Source: DATFVA01 sp963815785 (GTDB lineage: Bacteria > Bacteroidota > Ignavibacteria > Ignavibacteriales > Ignavibacteriaceae). From it: a stretch of DNA of 64,000 nt. The notes beneath the pieces were generated by a model. It was not told the origin of the DNA, ran no database searches, and saw only the letters and a program-made list of their open reading frames with translations. Shown piece by piece: positions 25,081 to 33,402 of this stretch. The first letter of the stretch is position 1, and every line of letters starts with the position of its first letter. The translations under genes were made by a program, and so were the position numbers. The DNA is taken from the NCBI GenBank assembly GCA_963815785.1, contig CAWFHZ010000018.1, positions 62,001 through 126,000 of the forward strand, read 5' to 3'.

Positions 25081-25119
25081 CAATAGAGCGAAAGGATGAA
25101 AAAGGGACTACATCTTTGG
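25081..25119 (-). promoter_or_regulatory. Shared 39-bp regulatory element, copy F
   Basis: On the minus strand: AAAGATGTAGTCCC, TTTTTCATCCTTTCG, CTCTATTG, followed 21 bp later by TAACGTTTG. It is 55 bp upstream of the start of the Met-rich protein at 24655-25026, the closest of the six. Confidence 0.72.
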
Positions 25120-25172
25120 GAGAGTCTTATTTTGGCGGGCGAAGTTAAATGTTCTGTTTCGAATCTATAATT

Positions 25173-26153
25173 TTATATAGGGAATTCAATTATAATTTTT
25201 GTTCCTTTCCCTGAAACAAAAGCAATTTTACCGTTAAGCTGGCTAACCATTAAATTTACCAGGTCAAGTCCTAAACTTTTGAGTTTAGTAATATCAAAAT
25301 TATCTGGTAAACCGATGCCGTTATCCTGAACGATAAACGATATCCGGTCATTTATACTTTCTAAAGTTATATCAATTACTCCTTTTGAGGAATCGGGAAA
25401 TGCATATTTGATTGCATTAAATAAAAGCTCAACCAGAATCATTCCTATTAGAGCCGCCTTTTTATTTGCAACAATTATTTCCGATATGTTTTTATTGAAT
25501 ACAATTTTATTTGATAATTTGGACATTCTTTCAATTATTTTATCACAATAAATATTAACCTTAACTTCATAAAAAGTATTGGACTTGGAAAGTAATGAGT
25601 ACAGATCCGTAATCGAATTTATTTTTGTTTTTAAATCTTCAAGAACCAACTTTGTTTCATCAGAATCAACAATCTCACCCCTGAGTTTAATCAGACTTAA
25701 AATTATAGTTAAACTGTTTATAGTTCTATGCTGAATTTCTGTAATTAAGGCTTCTTTTTCTTTAATCTCCTCTACCAGTGTTCTTTCTTTTTGCTTTCGT
25801 TTTGTAATATCCCGGACATTACACTGAATTACTTTTTCATTATTCACCAAATAAACATTACTCACAAATTCCACATCTATCAGGCTCCCATCAGAAGCTT
25901 CCAGCGGTATATCTTCATATCGGACATATTCTTTTTCCTGTAATTCTTTATACAATTTTTTTGAATAATCTATATTTTTGAAAGCACTTATATCCCATAT
26001 GTTTTTTTTAAGAAATCGTTTTTTTGAATAACCCAACATTTCAACCAGGTAGGGATTAACATCAACAATCATCCCGTTTGAGGCATTAAGGATTAATATA
26101 CCATCTTTAGCGGTTTCAAAAAGTCTTCTGTATTGATTTTCGGATGAAAGCAC
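25173..26153 (-). CDS. PAS + HisKA_2 sensor histidine kinase
   Basis: 326 residues from a GTG start with AGAAGGA site 6 bp upstream. One PAS domain at ~5-120 (LFETAKDGILILNASNG, VRYEDIPLEASDG, VIQCNVRDITKRK) is a paralogue of the first PAS of the large kinase. Then HisKA_2-type dimer/phospho-acceptor (EIQHRTINSLTIILSLI) and HATPase_c (VELLFNAIKYAFPD, VQDNGIGLPDNF). No membrane helix. HisKA_2 kinases often pair with receivers lacking an HTH or with NarL-type regulators; the NarL-type protein at 26473 is the nearest candidate. Confidence 0.9.
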   Translation of the reverse strand: MLSSENQYRRLFETAKDGILILNASNGMIVDVNPYLVEMLGYSKKRFLKKNIWDISAFKNIDYSKKLYKELQEKEYVRYEDIPLEASDGSLIDVEFVSNVYLVNNEKVIQCNVRDITKRKQKERTLVEEIKEKEALITEIQHRTINSLTIILSLIKLRGEIVDSDETKLVLEDLKTKINSITDLYSLLSKSNTFYEVKVNIYCDKIIERMSKLSNKIVFNKNISEIIVANKKAALIGMILVELLFNAIKYAFPDSSKGVIDITLESINDRISFIVQDNGIGLPDNFDITKLKSLGLDLVNLMVSQLNGKIAFVSGKGTKIIIEFPI

Positions 26154-26472
26154 TTCTATCCTTCTAAATATTGAGCAAATGATAACTGTAGATTAAAGTT
26201 TGTTAATTAAACGGATTATTTTTTTTATACTTATATAATTTTTTGCAGTATTAATAGCATATTGAATTCTACTCAATTATCTAACCATAAATCATTTACG
26301 GTTATATTCGGATAGGCAAGTCTTAACTTGCTTTTGAGAGCAATCCACTTTCCCTTATTATTAATCAAATACATAAATAAAATCCTTCCTTATACATGTA
26401 TAAGAAGAAAGAACCTGTGAGTAAATAGTTCTTTAGAACAAAATATGGATTAATTCTTTAGGATTAGTGAAA
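26154..26472. other. Intergenic region with a 16-bp palindrome
   Basis: 319 bp without a gene between two same-strand signalling genes. It holds the perfect 16-bp palindrome CTTATACATGTATAAG at 26389-26404 and a weak hairpin (GCAAG/CTTGC) at about 26316. Nothing else recognisable. Confidence 0.5.
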
Positions 26473-27165
26473 CTAATCATCAAACAAGGAAATGCTGTCA
26501 ACCGCCGATTCTACTTTTCTTGAATCGTGTGCAAATTTGGCAATTTGTACACGTGTACTAAGCGCCAGTTTCTCAAGGATATTGTGTACATGACTTTTAA
26601 CAGTATAAGTTGAGAGATGAAGTACTTGGGCAATTTCTTTATTGGTATTCCCTTCCGAGATTAATTCAATCACTTGTCTTTCCCTTTTAGTCATTCTAAC
26701 GGATTCCATTAATTGGGATGTTCTAGAATTGGTAACTGCATGCTCCACAATCTGGGAAAAAAGTGATCCGGTTAAGTTGGGAGGAAGTATCTGAAAACCT
26801 TTTGCAACGGATCTGATTGTTTTGAGAAATTCAGTAACTGTAGCATCTTTCAGTATAAATCCGGAAACTCCTTCCTGCACAAATTCAAAAACATCGGCTT
26901 GCACGGGGATCAGATCCATCATTATTATTTTAACAGAATTAAAATTCTTCTTCATCATTTTAACTAAATTCATACTGCTTCTGTTTCTCAGACCTAAATC
27001 CAGAAGTATAATACCGGGGTTATGTTTATTCATTATTTTCAAAATGTTTTCACCGTTTCCAACAGTTTCAACTACAATCATGTCTGGCTGTTTCTTTAAC
27101 AATGCAGCAAGCCCCTCCCGAAGAAGTCGATTGTCTTCAATAAGTAATAGTTTTATTTTTTTCAT
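26473..27165 (-). CDS. NarL/FixJ-type response regulator, paralogue of 432-1121
   Basis: 230 residues with the same architecture as the regulator at 432-1121: receiver (LLIEDN, ILLDLGLRNRSS, ILKDAT) and LuxR HTH (TKRERQVIELISEG, NKEIAQVLHLSTYTVKSH). The expected switch Thr/Ser is again replaced by Asp (MMDLIPVQAD). The two proteins are similar along most of their length, so they arose by duplication and may bind related sites. The PAS/HisKA_2 kinase lies downstream on the same strand. No copy of the 39-bp element lies in front of this gene. Confidence 0.93.
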   Translation of the reverse strand: MKKIKLLLIEDNRLLREGLAALLKKQPDMIVVETVGNGENILKIMNKHNPGIILLDLGLRNRSSMNLVKMMKKNFNSVKIIMMDLIPVQADVFEFVQEGVSGFILKDATVTEFLKTIRSVAKGFQILPPNLTGSLFSQIVEHAVTNSRTSQLMESVRMTKRERQVIELISEGNTNKEIAQVLHLSTYTVKSHVHNILEKLALSTRVQIAKFAHDSRKVESAVDSISLFDD

Positions 27166-27500
27166 ATTACTACCCTAATATTGAGACAGATGATATAATT
27201 TAAATTAAGATACAGAAAAAATCCATAAGATGATTCTTAATTTTAAAAGAAACTGCTTATAATATATACATATGAAAGTTCAGATTGAATATTATCCCTG
27301 CAATAGTGTTAAAGGTAAATTTATTTTTAGCGAAGTCAACAAAAAGCTTTATCGTTTTCTATTAAACTTTGAGTGATTAATATTTCAATGCAACTCTGGA
27401 TATAAGGCAAATGAAACGCATACGAAATATCCCTTAGCTTTTTCCCGTTCGAATCATGAAAGAGAGAATCACCTGTGTAATAATTCTCCCATTTTAATTT
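27166..27500. other. Intergenic region, no gene seen
   Basis: 335 bp, AT-rich, between the response regulator start and the stop of the M24 peptidase gene. It must hold the promoter of the regulator on the minus strand; no clear motif or hairpin was found, only scattered AT runs. Confidence 0.5.
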
Positions 27501-28691
27501 TTATTTAATAAGCATTAAATCCTTTTGAGGAGGTGAAATAAATTCACAACCGTTTTTTGTAACAAACACTTCCTCTTCAAGAGTTGAAACCCCATAGGCT
27601 TTTACCGGTAGCCTTGGTTCAATTGTAAAGATCTGACCTTCTTCCACTTTCATAAAAGGAGTATCTCCATAACGTTCCCATCTCGGGAAAAGACCTGCAC
27701 CGCCGTCGTGAACATTTCTGCCGACCTGGTGACCAAGCCCATGAGGATATTCCTCATAACCTTTACCAGTAATATAGTTGCGGGCAATATCATCCATATC
27801 GCAGCCTTTTACTCCGGGTTTTAACTGATCAGCTACTTTTTGAATTGCATCCCTGATTATTTCAAAACCTTTCTGTACTTCTGAAGGAGCTGCTTTTTCA
27901 TCATCTTTCAGAACATACCACATCCTTTGCAGATCAGAACAATAACCTTTATATTCTATACCGAAGTCAATGTTAACAATATGTCCTTTCTCTACTTTGT
28001 TATCAGTCGGTCCTGAGTGAGCACCTCCGGCATCCGGTCCTGTAAAAACAGCAGGACAATGATCTGCTTCCCATGCGAGTCCGAATCCTCTTTCTTCGAC
28101 TTTCTTCTTCATAAACTCTGCAATTTCAATTTCTGTTACACCCGGTTTAATAAATTTTCCGGTTTCATCGAATATTTTAATAGTCTCTTTAATTGCCTCT
28201 TTCATTATAGCAAGTTCAGTTGGAGATTTTCTCCCGCGTAGAGCTGAAATTACATCTTCAGAGCTTACAAGTTTTTTTTCAAACCCGCTTCCGCTGAGAT
28301 GTTCCACCAGGATATTGTACATTCCGTGAGTTAGTCCGTCGGCTAATACAGAATTTTTTGAGAAATTAATTGCAATCCTGGCAGGATTTTTTGATTTTAA
28401 ATATTTATTCAATGGTTCTCTGATTGATTTAACATAAGTAATAACATTCTGAAAAGTTCCTATTCTTTTAATGTTATCTTCTTCCAGAGAGCCGATAATA
28501 GCTGCGGTTTCCCCGTCACGGTTAATGATAAAAGCCGACTGCCATGTATAGTTTCCGCCCACAACTATATCGAGACTGGGATCATTTATTGTTGAACTCT
28601 CGCGCACAAAAATCATCCACATATCAATTTCTTTTTCATTTAAAATATTGACTGCCTGTTCAATTTTTTCTTTTAATATTTCTTTGTTCAT
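27501..28691 (-). CDS. M24-family metallopeptidase (Xaa-Pro type)
   Basis: 396 residues. N-terminal creatinase-like domain (~1-165) and C-terminal pita-bread catalytic domain with the metal ligands: Asp (NIDFGIEYKGYCSDLQRM), His (YPHGLGHQVGRNVHDG) and Glu (FTIEPRL, TLEEEVFVT). The AHSGPTDN segment with the first catalytic His is present. Such enzymes cleave a residue before proline or are related proline dipeptidases. It is divergent from the glutamate dehydrogenase gene at 28921, with a 230-bp shared promoter region between them. Confidence 0.9.
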   Translation of the reverse strand: MNKEILKEKIEQAVNILNEKEIDMWMIFVRESSTINDPSLDIVVGGNYTWQSAFIINRDGETAAIIGSLEEDNIKRIGTFQNVITYVKSIREPLNKYLKSKNPARIAINFSKNSVLADGLTHGMYNILVEHLSGSGFEKKLVSSEDVISALRGRKSPTELAIMKEAIKETIKIFDETGKFIKPGVTEIEIAEFMKKKVEERGFGLAWEADHCPAVFTGPDAGGAHSGPTDNKVEKGHIVNIDFGIEYKGYCSDLQRMWYVLKDDEKAAPSEVQKGFEIIRDAIQKVADQLKPGVKGCDMDDIARNYITGKGYEEYPHGLGHQVGRNVHDGGAGLFPRWERYGDTPFMKVEEGQIFTIEPRLPVKAYGVSTLEEEVFVTKNGCEFISPPQKDLMLIK

Positions 28692-28819
28692 TTTAAGCCT
28701 TAAGTTTTAATAAACGGAAAAATATACCCTCTAAACTTATTGATATGAAACCACGCAATCAAGAAGAGAAGATTTCCTTATTTTCCTGAGTTTTTAATCA
28801 AAAGAATTGCTAATTTTTC

Positions 28820-28847
28820 TTGTGCAGTTTTTAAATATTATGCACAA
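28820..28847. promoter_or_regulatory. Inverted repeat upstream of the first gdh gene
   Basis: TTGTGCA and TGCACAA, 14 bp apart, 74 bp upstream of the gdh start at 28921 and in the divergent promoter region. The perfect 7-bp arms with a spacing of two helical turns (21 bp centre to centre) would suit a dimeric regulator. No known factor is claimed. Confidence 0.45.
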
Positions 28848-28920
28848 TTGTTACAATAAATATTTGTTAGGCATAACCCCGAATGGGAGCTAATCTAAAT
28901 TTTTAAATTAAAGGAAAGTT

Positions 28921-30261
28921 ATGACTGAATATGCTCAAAATGTGCTTTCAAAAGTAAGAGCACAGAACCAAAATGAGCCTGAATTTCATCAGGCAGTTGA
29001 AGAAGTATTTGATTCCCTGGATTTGGTATTGGAAAGACACCCGGAATATAAATCAGCAAGGATCCTAGAAAGAATGACAGAGCCGGAAAGAGTTATTTTG
29101 TTCCGTGTCCCATGGATGGATGACCAGGGTGATATCCATATTAACCGTGGTTTCAGAATTGAAATGAACAGTGCAATAGGACCTTACAAAGGCGGTTTAC
29201 GTTTTCACCCTTCGGTAAATCTTGGTATATTGAAATTCTTAGCGTTCGAACAGGTATTTAAGAATAGTCTTACTACATTGCCAATGGGCGGCGGTAAGGG
29301 CGGTTCCGATTTTGATCCTAAAGGAAAAAGTGATAATGAAGTTATGAGATTCTGCCAGAGTTTTATGACTGAATTGTACAGACATATTGGTCCTAACACC
29401 GATGTTCCTGCCGGCGATATAGGTGTTGGCGGAAGAGAGATCGGATTTTTATTCGGACAGTATAAAAGATTAAAGAACGAATTTACAGGCGTGCTTACCG
29501 GTAAAGGTTTAAACTGGGGTGGTTCACTAATACGTCCTGAAGCAACAGGTTATGGTGCTGTTTATTTTGCGCACGAAATGTTGAAAACAATAGGAATGGA
29601 CATTGAAGGAAAAGTGTGTGGTGTCTCCGGATTTGGAAACGTTGCCTGGGGAGCTGTTCAGAAAATAGATCAGCTGGGTGGTAAAGTAGTTACTCTCTCC
29701 GGTCCTGATGGATTTGTTTATGATAAAGATGGAATTAAAGGAGAGAAAATTGATTATATGCTTGAGATGCGTGCAAGCGCTAATGACAGGGTTAAAGATT
29801 ATGCTGATAAATTCAAAGCTGAATTTCATGCAGGAAAAAGACCATGGGGAATAAAGGTAGATGTAGCTTTACCATGTGCAACTCAGAACGAAATATTTGA
29901 AGACGATGCAAAGGAATTATTAAAGAATGGCTGTGTTTGTGTGTGCGAAGGTGCCAATATGCCTACTACAATTGAAGCATACAAAGTTTTCAGAGATGCA
30001 AAAATATTATTCTCACCGGGTAAAGCTTCTAATGCTGGCGGAGTTGCAACTTCAGGGTTAGAAATGTCACAGAATAGTATGCGTCTTCCCTGGCCAAAAG
30101 AGGAAGTAGATTCACGGTTGCAAATGATTATGAAAAACATTCACGATACTTGTGTAGCGACTGCGGAAAGATTCGGAACAAAAGGAAATTATGTTAGTGG
30201 AGCAAACATTGCAGGATTCCTCAAGGTTGCTGACGCAATGCTTGACCAGGGATTAGTATAA
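28921..30261 (+). CDS. gdhA: NADP-type glutamate dehydrogenase (copy 1)
   Basis: 446 residues, typical of the hexameric anabolic enzyme that aminates 2-oxoglutarate to glutamate. Key segments: GPYKGGLRFHP, TTLPMGGGKGGSDFDP (catalytic Lys), GPNTDVPAGDIGVGGREIG, and Rossmann SGFGNVAWG. The C-terminus ends GANIAGFLKVADAM. It is followed at 58 bp by a two-receiver PPDK_N protein, with a hairpin between (30284-30306). A second, very similar pair follows at 33403. Ribosome site AAAGGAAAG precedes the start. Confidence 0.95.
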   Translation: MTEYAQNVLSKVRAQNQNEPEFHQAVEEVFDSLDLVLERHPEYKSARILERMTEPERVILFRVPWMDDQGDIHINRGFRIEMNSAIGPYKGGLRFHPSVNLGILKFLAFEQVFKNSLTTLPMGGGKGGSDFDPKGKSDNEVMRFCQSFMTELYRHIGPNTDVPAGDIGVGGREIGFLFGQYKRLKNEFTGVLTGKGLNWGGSLIRPEATGYGAVYFAHEMLKTIGMDIEGKVCGVSGFGNVAWGAVQKIDQLGGKVVTLSGPDGFVYDKDGIKGEKIDYMLEMRASANDRVKDYADKFKAEFHAGKRPWGIKVDVALPCATQNEIFEDDAKELLKNGCVCVCEGANMPTTIEAYKVFRDAKILFSPGKASNAGGVATSGLEMSQNSMRLPWPKEEVDSRLQMIMKNIHDTCVATAERFGTKGNYVSGANIAGFLKVADAMLDQGLV

Positions 30262-30283
30262 ACGGTTCTTTTATTACTTAACG

Positions 30284-30306
30284 GCTGCCCGGATAAATCG
30301 GGCAGC
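30284..30306 (+). promoter_or_regulatory. Hairpin between gdh copy 1 and its partner gene
   Basis: An 8-bp GC-rich perfect stem (GCTGCCCG / CGGGCAGC) with a 7-base loop, ending 12 bp before the start of the next gene, which has no obvious ribosome site. The T-run expected of a terminator is absent (TTGAATATTTAA follows), so attenuation or mRNA processing is possible. The second gdh pair also has a hairpin in the same place. Confidence 0.55.
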
Positions 30307-30318
30307 TTGAATATTTAA

Positions 30319-33300
30319 ATGAGTAAAATTCAAGCGTTTCATCTAGAAGATATTTTTTCAAACCGCATTAAGCGATTCCAGAAACTGATGCGGTATAAAA
30401 TTCGTGAGATTTTACTTGTATCAAGCTTCTACGATTTTTACCTATTTGAAGAAGACGGAAGACTCTACGAACTAATCCGGCAGGAATACCAGAATCTAAA
30501 TCTCAGCCAGGCACCGGAAATAACTCATGTAACAACCGGTGAAGAAGCCCTCGAACTAATAAAATCCGAAAACCAGTTTGATCTTATCATTACTACTCTT
30601 CACATTGAAGATATGAATGTAATTACATTTGCCAACAGGATGAAAGATGCCGGTGTTAAGGCTCCAATGATTCTGCTGGCATACGACAACCGTGAACGTA
30701 AAGAGTTGATTTCAAAACACGATTCATCTGTATTTGACAGAATTTTTATCTGGCTGGGTGATTACAGACTGCTGCTTGGTATTATAAAGTATGCCGAAGA
30801 TAAAATGAATGTTGAAAATGATGTGGCTCAGGTTGGTGTACAGGTTATAATTCTTGTTGAAGATAATGTAAAATTTTACTCGGCTTACCTGCCTCTAATA
30901 TACACCGAGATTTTTAATCAATCTCAAAGATTAATTTCCGAAGGAGTTAGTCTTACACACAAATTTTTAAGGATGCGGGCAAGACCCAAAATTCTTCTCA
31001 GCACAACGTACGATGAAGCATGGGGTTACTTTGAAAAGTATGAGGAATCAATTCTTGGAATAATTACAGACAGTAATTTCAAACATCATGGTACGCGTGA
31101 TTCAGAAGCCGGGATAAAATTTACCCGCGAAGTAAAAAACCGGCAAAAGGATATTCCTATTTTACTTCAATCGAGCAACCCTGATTTTGCTGTTAAAGCA
31201 TATTCAGCAGGAGCAAGTTTTATACAGAAAGGTTCACCGCGCTTACTCCATGAACTCCGCGATTTTATGATGAATAATTTCGGATTTGGTGATTTTATTT
31301 TTCAGCTGCCTGATGGTTCAGAAGTTGGAAAAGCACCTAACATGAAAGCTCTTGAAGAGTTCATCAGAAAAATTCCCGATGAAAGCCTGATGTTTCATGC
31401 AGAAAGAAATCATTTCTCAAAATGGCTGAAAGCAAGAACCGAATTCTGGCTTGCACACAAGCTTCGTCCCAGGAGGGTTTCTGATTTCAAATCTGTTGAT
31501 GACCTAAGAAAACATCTGCTCAGCTCGCTGAAAAATTACCAGGAGTACAGGCTGAGAGGCATAATAACCGAGTTCAACAAAGAAACGTTCGATCCGAAAA
31601 ATAGTTTTGCCAGGATAGGAACCGGGTCACTTGGCGGAAAAGCCAGGGGTTTGGGATTTATTAACATTCTTATCAATCATAATAAAATCCGTGACAGGTT
31701 TGAGGGAGTTGAATTAACTGTCCCTTCAGCAGTAGTTATTGCCACTGATTTTTTTGATGAATTCCTGGTGGAAAATCAACTTGATGCTTTTGCTTTGAGT
31801 TCAACCAACGACGAAGAAATAACGAAAAGATTTATCGAAGCAGAAAAAATCCCTCAGGAACTTATAAACAAACTTTCAGAATTTCTGGAGGTAATTAAAG
31901 AACCGCTTGCTATAAGGTCATCCAGTCTTCTGGAGGATTCACAATTCCAGCCATTTGCGGGAGTGTACGAAACTTACATGGTTCCCAACAATCATCCTGA
32001 TCCTTCAATTCGATTAGCTGAACTAATGAATTGCATAAAATGTGTTTATGCTTCAACATTTTATAAAAAAGCTAAAGATTACATGAAGGCAACCGATTAC
32101 CGCCTTGAAGAAGAAAAGATGGCAGTAATAATTCAAAGACTTGTCGGCGCAAGAAGAGACGAAAGGTTTTACCCTGATTTTGCCGGTGTTGCCAAGTCTT
32201 ATAATTTTTATCCGGTTCCTCCCCAAAAATCTTCGGATGGAATTGCAATGGTTGCTCTTGGACTTGGAAAAACCGTGGTTGACGGAGGAAATGTAGTAAG
32301 ATTTTGTCCTAAGTTTCCCAGACATATGCTTCAATTTTTTTCGACCAAAGAAACATTAAGAAATGCACAGCAGGATTTTTATTCATTGTTGTACAATGGA
32401 AGCTCTTCTCCTTCTCAAAACTGGTCCCCGGATCAATTTGTTAAAAAGTTTGAACTCTCTGTAGCCGAAGCAGATGAAACACTTTATTTTGTAGGCTCGA
32501 CTTATTCACCTGAAAACGATGCAGTTTACGATGGAATTTCGCGACTGGGAAAACGTGTTGTAACGTTTGCCCCTATTCTGAAACATAAAGCTTTTCCATT
32601 AGCAGAAATACTTGATATAATACTTGACATTGGCACATGGGGAATGGGTGTGCCTATTGAAATTGAATTTGCAGTCAACTTAAAAGTTAATGATAACCAG
32701 CCGAAAGAATTTGCACTTCTGCAGATGCGTCCGCTTGTAATAAGCCACGAACTGGAAGAACTGGATGTTGATCATGATGCAAAAAATAAAATTCTTTGCC
32801 AGAGCGGTCAGGTGCTTGGCAACGGCGCAATGACTGATATTTATGATATTGTATATGTTGATATAAATAAATATAACAGATCAAAAAGTATAAATGTTGC
32901 ATACGAAGTGAGTCAGATAAACTCAAAATTATTAAACAGTAAAACTCCCTATTTACTAATTGGTGTCGGCAGATGGGGAAGTCTTGATCACTGGCTGGGA
33001 ATTCCTGTAACATGGGATCAGATTTCCGGAGCTTCAACTATTGTTGAATCTGGATTTAAAGATTTAAGCGTAACACCATCGCAGGGTTCTCATTTCTTTC
33101 AGAATATTACTTCATTTAAAGTAGGATATTTTACTGTAGACTCTTCTTCCGATTCTGGTTTTATAGACTGGGATTGGCTGGCACAACAGAAAGCTGTTGA
33201 TGAAATGGAATATACCAGGCATTTAAAATTTAACAAGCCCGTTATTGTAAAAATTAATGGGAGTAAAAACAAAGGAATTATTTTAAAACCGGAAAACTGA
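30319..33300 (+). CDS. Double-receiver / PEP-synthase-type ATP-binding fusion protein (copy 1)
   Basis: 993 residues. Receiver 1 (~25-155) has Thr in place of the phospho-acceptor Asp (IITTLHIEDM), so is probably a pseudo-receiver. Receiver 2 (~175-320) keeps the acidic pair (LVEDN), Asp (IITDSNF, ~250), Ser (LLQSSN) and Lys (IQKGS). Residues ~430-805 are PPDK_N-like ATP-grasp (ARIGTGSLGGKARGLGF, AIRSSSLLEDS, FAGVYETY, LLQMRPLV). The PEP/pyruvate phospho-His domain with its TSHAAI motif is missing. The ~190-residue C-terminus is unrecognised (PYLLIGVGRWGSLDHWLG). It may sense signals and ATP rather than make PEP. It is paired with gdh copy 1. Confidence 0.85.
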   Translation: MSKIQAFHLEDIFSNRIKRFQKLMRYKIREILLVSSFYDFYLFEEDGRLYELIRQEYQNLNLSQAPEITHVTTGEEALELIKSENQFDLIITTLHIEDMNVITFANRMKDAGVKAPMILLAYDNRERKELISKHDSSVFDRIFIWLGDYRLLLGIIKYAEDKMNVENDVAQVGVQVIILVEDNVKFYSAYLPLIYTEIFNQSQRLISEGVSLTHKFLRMRARPKILLSTTYDEAWGYFEKYEESILGIITDSNFKHHGTRDSEAGIKFTREVKNRQKDIPILLQSSNPDFAVKAYSAGASFIQKGSPRLLHELRDFMMNNFGFGDFIFQLPDGSEVGKAPNMKALEEFIRKIPDESLMFHAERNHFSKWLKARTEFWLAHKLRPRRVSDFKSVDDLRKHLLSSLKNYQEYRLRGIITEFNKETFDPKNSFARIGTGSLGGKARGLGFINILINHNKIRDRFEGVELTVPSAVVIATDFFDEFLVENQLDAFALSSTNDEEITKRFIEAEKIPQELINKLSEFLEVIKEPLAIRSSSLLEDSQFQPFAGVYETYMVPNNHPDPSIRLAELMNCIKCVYASTFYKKAKDYMKATDYRLEEEKMAVIIQRLVGARRDERFYPDFAGVAKSYNFYPVPPQKSSDGIAMVALGLGKTVVDGGNVVRFCPKFPRHMLQFFSTKETLRNAQQDFYSLLYNGSSSPSQNWSPDQFVKKFELSVAEADETLYFVGSTYSPENDAVYDGISRLGKRVVTFAPILKHKAFPLAEILDIILDIGTWGMGVPIEIEFAVNLKVNDNQPKEFALLQMRPLVISHELEELDVDHDAKNKILCQSGQVLGNGAMTDIYDIVYVDINKYNRSKSINVAYEVSQINSKLLNSKTPYLLIGVGRWGSLDHWLGIPVTWDQISGASTIVESGFKDLSVTPSQGSHFFQNITSFKVGYFTVDSSSDSGFIDWDWLAQQKAVDEMEYTRHLKFNKPVIVKINGSKNKGIILKPEN

Positions 33301-33402
33301 TCATTTAAAGGAGGATTTTCACTCACCACAAAAAGCGTAATACTACTACTCCTGATTTACGCTGGTGTAATTCAACAAAATACAACCACACAGGAGGCAG
33401 AA

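Noticed and set aside
26312..26332. GCAAG/CTTGC hairpin as a terminator
   Set aside because: The stem is only five bases and no T-run follows on the minus strand, where the upstream gene lies.
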